Part shown: positions 18,198-26,854 of the stretch, one piece after another
Position numbering within the stretch: position 1 is the stretch's first letter
How the letters are laid out: every line of letters begins with the position of its first letter
Source of the DNA: Alistipes onderdonkii
GTDB taxonomy: Bacteria; Bacteroidota; Bacteroidia; Bacteroidales; Rikenellaceae
NCBI RefSeq assembly: GCF_025145285.1
Contig: NZ_CP102251.1
Span: 2,976,001 to 3,040,000 of the forward strand
Length of the DNA: 64,000 nucleotides
Direction of reading: 5' to 3'
Notes under the pieces: generated by a model
Database searches by the model: none
What the model was told of the DNA's origin: nothing
The model's input: the letters and a program-made list of their open reading frames with translations, nothing else
Translations under genes and position numbers: made by a program

Positions 18198-19372
18198 GGC
18201 CGGAGCGTGACGATAGTGAATGAGATGCGGCGGTAGAGGTCGTCTTCGTCGCCGTTTTCATAGAGCACGCCTATGCGGTTGCGGTCGAGCCGTACCAGGT
18301 CGGAATAGGCCGCAGGGCCGGGGCAGACGGTTGTCAGATGGATCCATGTACGGCCGTTGTCGCGGCTCTCGCACAGCGAGAGGTTATGGCGGCGGCGCGG
18401 GTCGTGTGGGTTGCAGAAGAGTAGGTGTCGGGTGGGGCGTTCGCCGCGTGTAAGGTTCAGCAAACTCCCCTGGCATCGCGGTTCGACCAATTCGGGATGC
18501 TCTCCCTGGCAGCACCAACTCGTCCCGCCGTCGCGGCTTACGGCGTAAAGCCGAAGGCTGTCTCCGCGTTCGTAGTGACGCATGTTCAGCAGCAGCGAGC
18601 CGTCTGCGAGTTCGGCGACCGTGCTTTCGTTCCCGCCTCGCTGTGAAACGGCTCCCAACTGCCATGTGAGACCTTCGTCATCAGAGAAGAGCAGTTGCGA
18701 GTAGGATTCGACCCGTCCGTCGTTTCCCAGCCGTTTGTGGTTGGCCGGCACGACGATACGCCCTTTGTGGGGTGTGCGGCGCTTGACGATGGCGTGGCAC
18801 GGGCCGGTAGCGTACCATGTCCACTCCGGGGCCTTGACCTCGGAGGTGATCTCTTCGGGATGGCTCCAGGTTCGTCCGTGGTCTTCGGAGCGGAGCACGA
18901 AAACGCGCCGGGTATCGACGCTTGTGTGGTTTTCGATCTGCCGTTCGCGGTCGCAGCCGCGGTTCCAGGTTGCGAGCATGACGATCCGCCCGTCGCTGAG
19001 GATCGCGGGTGCCGGGTTGCCGCAGGTGTTGCTGCCGTCATCCCAGACCGTCGTGATCGGGCCCCATGTGTGTCCGTCATCTTCTGATCGGCGCATCACC
19101 AGGTCGATGTCGCCGCTGTCGCGTTTGTCGTGCCGACGCGCCTCAGCGAAGGCTATCAATGTACCGTCGCCCGTGCGGATGATAACCGGGATGCGGAATC
19201 CTGCATAGCCGGCCTCCCCCTCGGTATAGACTGTGACCGCTTCGCCGACGGCGGGGGCGGCGGAGTCACGGACGGGCTTGCCTGCGGCGGTAGATGCCGC
19301 TGCCGCTTCTGCGGTCAGCATTATGCCGAGGAGCATAATTCCCCCGGCAAGGCTTCGCAAAGTCTGTTTCAT
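18194..19372 (-). CDS. nanH: Sialidase (GH33), periplasmic/secreted
   Basis: This is a 392-aa exo-alpha-sialidase. A cleavable signal peptide precedes the six-bladed propeller and no lipobox is seen. Diagnostic GH33 features are FRIP with the first arginine, acidic AEARRHD, Asp-boxes (SEDDGHTWGP, SEDHGRTWSH, SDDEGLTWQL, SRDGGTSWCC, SRDNGRTWIH), the Glu in NESTVAEL and the Tyr in AAYSDLVRL. The ATG at 19372 gives MKQTLRSLAGG and a normal signal sequence; the frame opens further upstream without a likely start. It lies 22 bp after the GntR regulator, so regulator, sialidase and sulfatase form one operon. Confidence 0.93.
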   Translation of the reverse strand: MKQTLRSLAGGIMLLGIMLTAEAAAASTAAGKPVRDSAAPAVGEAVTVYTEGEAGYAGFRIPVIIRTGDGTLIAFAEARRHDKRDSGDIDLVMRRSEDDGHTWGPITTVWDDGSNTCGNPAPAILSDGRIVMLATWNRGCDRERQIENHTSVDTRRVFVLRSEDHGRTWSHPEEITSEVKAPEWTWYATGPCHAIVKRRTPHKGRIVVPANHKRLGNDGRVESYSQLLFSDDEGLTWQLGAVSQRGGNESTVAELADGSLLLNMRHYERGDSLRLYAVSRDGGTSWCCQGEHPELVEPRCQGSLLNLTRGERPTRHLLFCNPHDPRRRHNLSLCESRDNGRTWIHLTTVCPGPAAYSDLVRLDRNRIGVLYENGDEDDLYRRISFTIVTLRP

Positions 19373-19394
19373 GGTAATTGGTATGTGTGGCGGG

Positions 19395-20111
19395 TTACTG
19401 CTTGTGGCGTTCGAGGTAGATCGTGTAGAGTTTGAAATGCTCGACGATGGCATGTTTGTAACCTTCGAGATCGCCGCGTTTGATGTATTCCAGCAGATGG
19501 CGGTGGGTGACCAGCTCGCAGTTCTGGATAAGTTCCTGCTCGATGGGTTCGAAGAAGTCGCGGTATTTCTCCTTTACGAAATCCAGTACCGGGTAGATGA
19601 TATCCTGAAATTCTGAGATGATGCGGTTGCCCGTGATTTCATAGAGTTTCGTATGGAAGCGGTGCTCGCTGATGGGGGCGTATTTGTTGTTGCCGATCAC
19701 CTGGCTCATCTCGACGATCTGTTCCAGCTCTTCGATGTCCTGCGGGGTGAGGTTGCTGAAAATGTTGTTGCTGATACCGATTTCGAGCGCTATGCGGAAT
19801 TCGAGTATGTCGCGTAGCGTCGCCTCGTTCATCAACAGCGGATTTATGCAGCGCTTCATGCCGCCGAGCAGCGAAGGTTCTCCCAGGATCATGCCTTTCT
19901 TGGTGCGGGAGACGATCATGCCGGTCATCTTGAAACGGCTCAGTGCTTCGCGCAGAACCGGACGCCCGACACCCAGCGATGCGGCCAGTTCTATCTCGTT
20001 GGGAATGCTGCTGCCGGGGCGCAGGCCCTTCTCCTTGAAGAAGCGGATCAGACTCTCTTCGACACTGTCGACGAGCGTGGTATTGCGGTTGTCCAGTTTC
20101 AGAACCTCCAT
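19395..20111 (-). CDS. GntR-family regulator, FadR/FCD subfamily
   Basis: This is a 238-aa transcription factor. An N-terminal winged helix (about residues 10-75, with PNEIELAASLGVGRPVLREALSRFKMTGMI) precedes an all-helical FCD ligand domain (about 90-230). Metal or ligand histidines typical of FCD are plausible at EHRFH and THRHLLEYI. It is the first gene of the sialidase-sulfatase operon and sits in the middle of the sialic-acid locus. The obvious hypothesis is a NanR-like repressor answering to a sialic-acid catabolite. FCD proteins often bind TNGTNNNACNA-type sites, and one such site overlaps the nanA promoter. Ligand and targets are inferred. Confidence 0.88.
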   Translation of the reverse strand: MEVLKLDNRNTTLVDSVEESLIRFFKEKGLRPGSSIPNEIELAASLGVGRPVLREALSRFKMTGMIVSRTKKGMILGEPSLLGGMKRCINPLLMNEATLRDILEFRIALEIGISNNIFSNLTPQDIEELEQIVEMSQVIGNNKYAPISEHRFHTKLYEITGNRIISEFQDIIYPVLDFVKEKYRDFFEPIEQELIQNCELVTHRHLLEYIKRGDLEGYKHAIVEHFKLYTIYLERHKQ

Positions 20112-20127
20112 CTGTGGTAATTTTTTG

Positions 20128-20160
20128 TAAAGATACGAATTATTTTTTTGTTATGTCAAA
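20128..20160 (-). promoter_or_regulatory. Promoter of the regulator-sialidase-sulfatase operon
   Basis: On the minus strand, TTTG (20160-20157), 21-bp spacer and TATCTTTA (20135-20128), one mismatch from TAnnTTTG. The leader would be only about 10 nt. The upstream stretch contains a TTTG-N6-CAAA inverted repeat. Confidence 0.5.
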
Positions 20161-20182
20161 TTATTCGGACAAATCAGGTGTG

Positions 20183-21739
20183 TCATTCCGTCTGCCAATC
20201 GAATTTTTTTGGGCGTTCGACCGTTTGATGGTATTTGCGGCCGAAACGATCCGTGATGACCACTTCGAGCGGCGTGTCCGGGGCCGAGGCTTCGACCGAG
20301 AACATGTGCGGATTGGCGACGGCGCGGAAAGCCGTGGGACGTGTGGGCAGCGCATCCCGGCGGATCAGGATGTAAAGCGGGTCTTTTGCCCAAACCTGCT
20401 CGACTTTCAGGTCGCGGCCTTTTTCGCGCACCTGCACCGTCCATTGGCTGTCCCAGTTGTAGACGTTGATCAGACAACGGTTGCTGCCCGGCTGTCCTCC
20501 GAACTCCTCGGGTACCCGGTTCAGGTCGTAGACGCGGAACTGGTTGCAGTCGGCCCGGTAGCCGTTGGGCTTGAATTGCCAGCTGGCCCTGTTGCCGCGG
20601 TAACGCAGGATCAGATAACCGCCGGGGGAACCGTCTTCGCTCACCAGCCGGCTTTCGGGGCCGTTGATCTTCCACGACACGGCCGATGCCGAAACGAGCG
20701 TGTGCTGGAAAATGCGGTCGGTCAGCGGGATGTTGATGAACCGGTGGTTGTGGCCTGTCAGGAAGCGCACGTCGTCGAACCGTGCCAGTAGCGGCATGAT
20801 CTGGTCGTACATGACCCGTTGGCCCTCTTTGGCCGCGAATTCAGGGGTGCCGTCACTACCCATGCCTGTCCAGTCGGCGACAGGTACGTGCATGCAGACG
20901 ACGAGCGGAGTGCTGCTGTCGACGGTTTCCAGGTCGCGGCCCAGCCAGCGGAGCTGGCGCTCGTCGAGTTGGTAGTCGTTGCGGGACGGGCGCCTGCCGT
21001 TTTTGAGCGCCCCTTTGCGCACGATGATATTGTCGAGCATGACGAAATGCACCTTCCCGAGGTTGAACGAGTAGTAGTTCGGGCCGATGATCTGCCGGTA
21101 AGGGCGCTGTGCGATGCTGTCCCATTGCGCATCGGGGACTGCCGGGTCGACGAACCGCTCGTTGTCATGGTTGCCCGGGATGTGGAAGATCGGCGAGGGG
21201 TAGGTTTTCATCACATCGAGGTATTTACGCAGCGCGAAGTCGTTTTTGTGCCACATGATGTCGGTGGTCATGTCACCCAGGTGGAGCGAGTAGACCGGGC
21301 CTTTGGTATGCTCGATCTCTCGTGAGATGTCGGGCAGGTACCATTTGCGGAACTGCGGCAGGTCGAGCTCCTCGGGGTCGCCCCGGAGGTGTGTGTCCGT
21401 CGAAATGAAGAGCGTGAAGTTGTCGTTAGGGCGTTTTTCGAGTTGGAAATCGACCACATCGAGGTCGCAGTGGGTCGTGTAACCGAAAAAACGCGGAATC
21501 AGACCGTCGGTGGCTGTTTCGTAACCCCCGGGGATGGACATGAATACATATCCGCAGGGTTTCGAGGAGTGCATTTCGTAATGTCCGTCGGAGTTTGTCC
21601 GTACGACCTGTTCGCCGTCTGAAACAACGACCCCGGCGACGGGTTTCCCTTTACAGGTAACCCGGCCCACGATGTTGGGCTTCTGCGCCTGCGCACACCA
21701 AGCGGCGCAGAGTGCGGTGAATAAGAGCAGTTTTTTCAT
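20183..21739 (-). CDS. Calcineurin-like metallophosphoesterase, secreted
   Basis: This 518-aa protein has a signal peptide (MKKLLLFTALCAAWCAQA), an N-terminal Ig-like/CNA-B-type domain (about 20-100), a metallophosphoesterase core and a C-terminal beta domain. The core carries the family's metal ligands: STDTHLRG (D, H), LHLGDMTTD (D), IPGNHDNE (N, H), CMHVPVADW (H) and TGHNHRF (H-x-H). The three-part architecture is common in Bacteroidetes polysaccharide loci. It could remove phosphate or a phosphodiester from glycans or their products; no substrate is evident. It is the last gene of the susC operon. The frame opens 16 codons earlier, but the ATG at 21739 begins the signal peptide. Confidence 0.85.
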   Translation of the reverse strand: MKKLLLFTALCAAWCAQAQKPNIVGRVTCKGKPVAGVVVSDGEQVVRTNSDGHYEMHSSKPCGYVFMSIPGGYETATDGLIPRFFGYTTHCDLDVVDFQLEKRPNDNFTLFISTDTHLRGDPEELDLPQFRKWYLPDISREIEHTKGPVYSLHLGDMTTDIMWHKNDFALRKYLDVMKTYPSPIFHIPGNHDNERFVDPAVPDAQWDSIAQRPYRQIIGPNYYSFNLGKVHFVMLDNIIVRKGALKNGRRPSRNDYQLDERQLRWLGRDLETVDSSTPLVVCMHVPVADWTGMGSDGTPEFAAKEGQRVMYDQIMPLLARFDDVRFLTGHNHRFINIPLTDRIFQHTLVSASAVSWKINGPESRLVSEDGSPGGYLILRYRGNRASWQFKPNGYRADCNQFRVYDLNRVPEEFGGQPGSNRCLINVYNWDSQWTVQVREKGRDLKVEQVWAKDPLYILIRRDALPTRPTAFRAVANPHMFSVEASAPDTPLEVVITDRFGRKYHQTVERPKKFDWQTE

Positions 21740-21812
21740 TTTTATTTTCTGTGAACGGAAAGAGCCGGGGAAAGGTACCTGGGGCACCCTCCCCCGACTG
21801 ATCCGGGTCGTT

Positions 21813-24053
21813 TTATTTGTCTTTCACGCAACGGATCTGCATAGCCTGGTTACGATAGCCGAGATCTTCGGTGTCGGCATGGACTTGGGCCGTACCGATA
21901 GCCGGGGCATACAGGAACATGTAACGACCTGCCGGACGGAAATAGAGCAGTCCCGAAGCATAGGTCGTGGCCGTCTTCGAATATTGGTTGTCCCCGCCCG
22001 TGAACATCGAGCGCGACCAGTAGAACGCGGCGTTGTTCGACTCCACGACGGTGCCGGTAGCGTCGCGGCGTCCGCCGCAGGGGAAGACCAGCGTCTCTAC
22101 TGCCGGGTCGGTTTCATGCTCTGGCCAGAAATTCCGGGCATCTGCTGCTTTGGGGAAGTCGGCCGAAGCGTCGGCTTTGAGCCGGTCGATGCGCAGGATG
22201 TTCTCGCCGCCGGTCATGTGGTTCTGCGTGTCCTTCTCATGGGTCTTGGAGTAGGAGGGCGGCGTTGTGGTTTGCGTACCGCCTTTGTTGATCCACAGGT
22301 AGCGGACATACCAGGCGTCGGCCGTACCCTTGTGTTTGATGCCGGAGTGGAACATGGTTTCCGTATCTGTGGCGATGGCTCCCGATCCGAAACCTACATA
22401 GGAATGCGTCACTCCGTTCGGAAGCACTTCGGCTGCTTTTTGCTGGCCGTTTGCGAAAACCAGGGCGTTGTTGCGATAGAGCATGACGTCGGCCATCTCT
22501 TCATAGGTCGGCAGTCGCCAGCCCTCAGGGCAGGGATTCTTCGTGACGGATTCCCAATATTGGTCGAAGGAGCCTTCGACGCCCTGCGAGTTCCAATCCT
22601 GCGTTTCGCCCGTATAGGCGATGAATGCCGGGCTGGCAAGAGCCTCCGAGGGGGTCATCTGCTCCGATACGGTCTCTACGTCGCCTGTTGCGGGGAACGG
22701 TACCGTGCGGCCCCACTGGTAGAGGTACCCGAAGCTGCGTACGTCGTTGGCAAAGGCCTGCGAGGCCCTGAGCGTGGCGCCGATCGAACGATCCATCCAC
22801 TCCAGGTTGCCGAATTTGATCGTCTTGACGCCTGCGAGACCCTGCTGGATGACCTTGACGTTGCAGGTAGCACCCCCGGCATTGACGGCGAAAGAGGCTG
22901 TCCGGTCTTCTCCGAGATTCTCTTTGAGCGTGCGGATACGGATTGTCCCCTCCTTGACGATGACGGCGTCGTACCAATCCTCCGATCCTTTTTCGACCTC
23001 GGCCGAGCCGTCGACGTTGAGAATGTAGCCTATCGTGAACCCGTAGTTCGGCTCGGGCGTAAAGGGCAGCGTCACGGTATTCTTGTCCGAAAGCCATTCG
23101 CCCGTGATCTGGATGGCATCCACTTCGGCCGCACCGCTGAAATCGGGCGACAGCACGGCCGTCACCTCCCCGTCCCGGTTACGGAGCGTCAGTTTGTAGT
23201 CGTAGTCGGCGTAAAGGGTGCTGGCAAGCGTGGTTTTGCATGTAAAATCGGTTCCCGAGAGGGTGCCTTTCACCGTGACGGCCGTTTGGTTGGCTGTTGC
23301 CGGCAGCAGGTAGAAAGCTCCGGCCTCCTCGCCGGGGATGAGGTCGGCTGCTGCGGGATAGTCGACGGTCGGCAGGTCGACCGAAATGGTCTTGACAAAA
23401 GGATAGACGCTCGCCGAGGCTCCCGAGACGGAGACATCCGAGAGGACGATCTGCCCGGGGTGCATGTTGCGAAGCGATATCTTGGTGACGGTACGGGCCA
23501 GGCATACCGGCACATGGGCATTGCCGGCGCTGGCGATGAAGGTCGTGCCGGCCATGACGAAGGGGGCTGCCGGGGTCTTGGCACCCTGGGGGGTCACGAC
23601 GACACCGTTGCGGAAGTCGTCGAGCGCCGTGGCCGGAGTACTTTCGGTCGCTTCGTCGAGCGTGACGAGTGGCGGAAGCGTGACGCTGCTGCCGGCATTG
23701 CCCAGCACGAAGACATGCTTCTGTCCGGAGGTCGGAAGTACGATCTGCTCGTTGCCGATGCGGTAGTTGTGTGTCCCGGCGATTTTTTCGGGTTCCATGG
23801 GGACGATTCCCTGCTTGTAGTATTGCAGGGCATTGGCCGTAACGTCGAAAATATAGATGTCGTAGCTCGTGACGGCCCTTTCGTCGTCCGAGGCGACCGT
23901 GCGGGTTGAGACCATCGTACCGCTGACCTGCACCTCGACGCTCATTTCGGCCTGTTGCCGGTTGTTTTCCAACACGCTGTTCTCGTCGTACAGTTCGGGT
24001 GAGCATGCTGCGACGAGGAGCCCGCAAAGGAAGCTTATGGTTCGTTTTTTCAT
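21813..24053 (-). CDS. Mosaic surface lipoprotein: fimbrillin-like, BACON-like and FISUMP domains
   Basis: This 746-aa lipoprotein (lipobox VAAC, Cys17) has three parts. Residues about 30-330 resemble the fimbrillin/Mfa-type beta fold (MSVEVQVSGTMVSTRTV start, conserved YDIYIFD). Residues about 345-420 resemble a BACON module ending CNVKVIQQG. Residues about 425-746 match the Fibrobacter succinogenes major paralogous domain (GNLEWMDRSIGATL, YLYQWGR, NPCPEGWRLPTYEEM). It occupies the slot where SusE/SusF-like glycan-binding lipoproteins usually lie, so surface binding of sialoglycans is a reasonable inference. Gaps to both neighbours are under 75 bp, within one operon. Confidence 0.8.
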   Translation of the reverse strand: MKKRTISFLCGLLVAACSPELYDENSVLENNRQQAEMSVEVQVSGTMVSTRTVASDDERAVTSYDIYIFDVTANALQYYKQGIVPMEPEKIAGTHNYRIGNEQIVLPTSGQKHVFVLGNAGSSVTLPPLVTLDEATESTPATALDDFRNGVVVTPQGAKTPAAPFVMAGTTFIASAGNAHVPVCLARTVTKISLRNMHPGQIVLSDVSVSGASASVYPFVKTISVDLPTVDYPAAADLIPGEEAGAFYLLPATANQTAVTVKGTLSGTDFTCKTTLASTLYADYDYKLTLRNRDGEVTAVLSPDFSGAAEVDAIQITGEWLSDKNTVTLPFTPEPNYGFTIGYILNVDGSAEVEKGSEDWYDAVIVKEGTIRIRTLKENLGEDRTASFAVNAGGATCNVKVIQQGLAGVKTIKFGNLEWMDRSIGATLRASQAFANDVRSFGYLYQWGRTVPFPATGDVETVSEQMTPSEALASPAFIAYTGETQDWNSQGVEGSFDQYWESVTKNPCPEGWRLPTYEEMADVMLYRNNALVFANGQQKAAEVLPNGVTHSYVGFGSGAIATDTETMFHSGIKHKGTADAWYVRYLWINKGGTQTTTPPSYSKTHEKDTQNHMTGGENILRIDRLKADASADFPKAADARNFWPEHETDPAVETLVFPCGGRRDATGTVVESNNAAFYWSRSMFTGGDNQYSKTATTYASGLLYFRPAGRYMFLYAPAIGTAQVHADTEDLGYRNQAMQIRCVKDK

Positions 24054-24065
24054 GACTCGGAGGGT

Positions 24066-25349
24066 TTATTCGTTGATATATTTTGCAATCGTAGCGGCAG
24101 GGATCTTGCGGAACGAGATCTGTTCGCGGTAGACCGATGTCCCGTTTTCATAGAGTACGCCGACGCTGCCGTCGTCGAATACGACCATATCCGAATAACC
24201 GGATTTGCCGTCGGTGATCTGGTAAACATCCGTTTTCCATGTGGCGCAGTCGTCCAGGCTGGCGCGGATCGAGAGATGCTCACGAGCCGTGCTGTTGTTG
24301 CTGCTGGCCAAGATGACGGACGAGGGTACTCCGCTGGTATTGTAGTTTACGATCGAGCCCTGGCAGCCCGGATCCGTACGCAGCGGATTGGAGGCGTATC
24401 TGCTCCAGGTGATGCCGCCGTCCCCGCTGACGCTCCAGCCCCGCTGGTTCTTATAAGCTCCCGTGCCGCGCATGTCGAGATAGATACGGCCGTCGGACAA
24501 CTCGACCGGCACGCATTCGTTGCCGTAATGCAGTTCTTCGTTGAGTTCGAGCATGTGCCAGGTCTCGCCGTTGTCGTCGGAGTAGGCGACGTGCGAACCA
24601 TAATAATTCTCATCCTCCGAATTGGCATTCACGGCCACTCCGTCGAAAATCTGGTACTTATGGTCGCAGCCGACGAGAATGCGTCCTTTGTGCTGGCCGG
24701 TCTTCAGCTGAATGGCGTGTCCGGGGCCTGTTTTAAAGAAACTTGTCCACAGGTAGCGGCCGGGATCCGAATTGCGGTTTTCGGTGAACCACTTGAACGG
24801 GCCCGCCCAGGTTTCGCCTTCGTCGTCGGAATAAAAGCAGACCACATGACAAGCGTATCTTTGTGACTCTTCGAATGAGAAATAGTTGCTTTTGAATTTA
24901 GCTTCGGTAGTTCCGGTGCGCTGCCAGCAGCAGAGTATCACCAGACGCCCGCTTTCGGTATAGACCGCACAGGCATTTCCGCAGGTGTTGTCCTCGTCGT
25001 CGAACAGAACCTGCGAGGGGCCCCAAGTCTGTCCGTCGTCGGTCGAAACCCGGTAGACCAGGTCGATGTCGCCTCCGTCTTTGTTTGTGGAGCCGGTCTC
25101 TTCGCGCGCCTCGCAGAAGGCGATCAGTTTGTGCGGGGTACGCACCAGTCCCGGGATGCGGAAGTTGTGTATGCGTTTGGTGGGATAGACGGCCCCCTTG
25201 TTTTTCCACAGTACCTGTGTCGTCCCGGCTGTAAGGTCGATCCCTTCATCGAGATCGTGGGTCGGCGAGCCGAACTCGAAGGAGTCGCCGCATGCGGCGG
25301 CCGCCATCGCCAGCACGGGAAGCAGAAGTTTCAGTATTTTGGTTTTCAT
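24066..25349 (-). CDS. nanH: Sialidase (GH33), lipoprotein
   Basis: This 427-aa exo-sialidase carries a lipobox (AAAC, Cys20), so it is probably tethered to the outer membrane next to SusC/SusD. Landmarks are NFRIPGL (first arginine), CEAREE with an acidic pair, Asp-boxes STDDGQTWGP, SDDEGETWAG, SDDNGETWHM and SGDGGITWSR plus a degenerate SLDDCATWKT, the Glu in GNECVPVEL, and the Tyr in SGYSDMVVF. It would release terminal sialic acid at the cell surface or just inside. It lies 13 bp after susD. It differs clearly from the second sialidase at 18194, so the locus holds two non-identical enzymes. Confidence 0.93.
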   Translation of the reverse strand: MKTKILKLLLPVLAMAAAACGDSFEFGSPTHDLDEGIDLTAGTTQVLWKNKGAVYPTKRIHNFRIPGLVRTPHKLIAFCEAREETGSTNKDGGDIDLVYRVSTDDGQTWGPSQVLFDDEDNTCGNACAVYTESGRLVILCCWQRTGTTEAKFKSNYFSFEESQRYACHVVCFYSDDEGETWAGPFKWFTENRNSDPGRYLWTSFFKTGPGHAIQLKTGQHKGRILVGCDHKYQIFDGVAVNANSEDENYYGSHVAYSDDNGETWHMLELNEELHYGNECVPVELSDGRIYLDMRGTGAYKNQRGWSVSGDGGITWSRYASNPLRTDPGCQGSIVNYNTSGVPSSVILASSNNSTAREHLSIRASLDDCATWKTDVYQITDGKSGYSDMVVFDDGSVGVLYENGTSVYREQISFRKIPAATIAKYINE

Positions 25350-25362
25350 CGTAGCGTGTTTT

Positions 25363-26832
25363 TTAGTTGTAACCTACCGTTTGACGGATATTCGGGTTTT
25401 CGTTCATGCAGGCAGTAGTGATGGGCCACAGCAGGATGTTGGTCTCGTTCTGGCGGCCGCGGAGCGATTCGATCTTCGTAAAGGCATAGCCCAGGCGGAT
25501 GTAGTTCCACCAGCTCTTGCCTTCGCCGGCAAATTCCTTCAGGTATTCGGTCATCAGCGACTCCTTGAAACTGTGGTAATCCGAGGAGGCGTAATAATTG
25601 TCGATCCCATAAGCCCTCTTGGCGACACGGTTGAGGTACGTGAGCGCCGCCGGGGTGTTGCCCCGTTCGTTCTCTATCTCCGCCTTGAAGAGCAATGCTT
25701 CGGCGTAGCGGTAGAGCGGCAAGTCGGAGATGAAGTAGCGCTTGTTGTCGGCCCATTTGCCGGCGAACTTGTTGACCCATGTATAGCGGTAACCTTCCTC
25801 TTCGTCGGTCCAGTCTCCGTAACTGACCGGAGTGCGGGTGTCGCGTTCGTCCTTGTAGAGAAGTTCAACGAGGCTCGGCGAGAAAATGAAGCGCTGGTCG
25901 TCGGAGGTCATCAGCTTGACATGCGTTTCGATATGTTCGCTGGCCGAATGGAAACGGGTTTGCGGAATGAGATAGGTGCTGGCGTAGCCGCCTTCGTACT
26001 CTCCCTGTCCGAAGTGGAGCGTGAGGATAATTTCTGCATTGTTCTTTTTCGTGATGTCGAAGATGTCGGCATAGGAGCCGACCAAATCGAGCCGCGAATC
26101 CTTGAACACCTCGGTGAGGGCTTCGTCGGCGGCCGTGAGGGCCTCGTCGCCGCCTTCGCGGGTCTGATAGAGCCAGAGGTTGTAGTCGGCTTTGAGCATT
26201 TGGACGGCACTGCGCGTGGCGATGGTACAGTCGGCAGCCGATGCCGGCATCAGGCGGAGCGCATCCTCGATGTCGCGGGCTACCTGCCCGTAGATCAGTG
26301 CCGCGTTGCTGCGCGCAGGCTGCAGATCGCTGTCGCTCGACTCGAAACCCTCCAGGAGCAGCGGTGCGTCGCCCCATACGCGGGCGATGTTGTAATAGGT
26401 GTAGGCGCGCACGAAATGGGCATTGGCCAGAATGAGGTTCTTCAGGTTTTCGTCCGAGAACGGGATTTCCGGCACATGGCGCAGGATGAGGTTGGCATTG
26501 TTGATGGTCGTGTAGCTCGAACCCCAGTTGGTGCCTTTGGTTTCGCTGCTGTCGAGTGCGTTGTTGAACATCTTGTCCGCCGACCCCGAGCCGCCGGCTC
26601 CGTTGGTGAAGGTTCCTGCACGGTAATCGCCCCAGTAGATCATGGCTGTCTGGAACGTTGCGCGGAACTGATGGTACATGCCGTAGAGGGCGCCCTTGGC
26701 ATCGCCTTCGTCGATCCACATGTTAGAAGTCGTGATTTTGCTTTTCTGGATGATGTCCATGTCGCCCAGGCACGAAGCGGAACCCGCTGAGGCCGCTACG
26801 AGCAGCACGAGTTTTATGAGTCTGTTTTTCAT
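25363..26832 (-). CDS. SusD/RagB-family glycan-binding lipoprotein
   Basis: This 489-aa outer-membrane lipoprotein (lipobox GSASC, Cys21) has the SusD order: N-terminal segment with MYHQFRATF, a TPR-like helical scaffold (ANLILRHVPEI, NLILANAHFVRAYTYYNIARVWGDAPLL), and a C-terminal domain with LPLYRYAEALLFKAEIENERG and LNRVAKRAYG. It caps the SusC channel and captures the ligand. Family position and the flanking sialidase suggest sialylated oligosaccharide or free sialic acid. Its start is 22 bp after susC. Confidence 0.93.
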   Translation of the reverse strand: MKNRLIKLVLLVAASAGSASCLGDMDIIQKSKITTSNMWIDEGDAKGALYGMYHQFRATFQTAMIYWGDYRAGTFTNGAGGSGSADKMFNNALDSSETKGTNWGSSYTTINNANLILRHVPEIPFSDENLKNLILANAHFVRAYTYYNIARVWGDAPLLLEGFESSDSDLQPARSNAALIYGQVARDIEDALRLMPASAADCTIATRSAVQMLKADYNLWLYQTREGGDEALTAADEALTEVFKDSRLDLVGSYADIFDITKKNNAEIILTLHFGQGEYEGGYASTYLIPQTRFHSASEHIETHVKLMTSDDQRFIFSPSLVELLYKDERDTRTPVSYGDWTDEEEGYRYTWVNKFAGKWADNKRYFISDLPLYRYAEALLFKAEIENERGNTPAALTYLNRVAKRAYGIDNYYASSDYHSFKESLMTEYLKEFAGEGKSWWNYIRLGYAFTKIESLRGRQNETNILLWPITTACMNENPNIRQTVGYN

Positions 26833-26854
26833 GACGGTTCTTACAATAAGTTAA

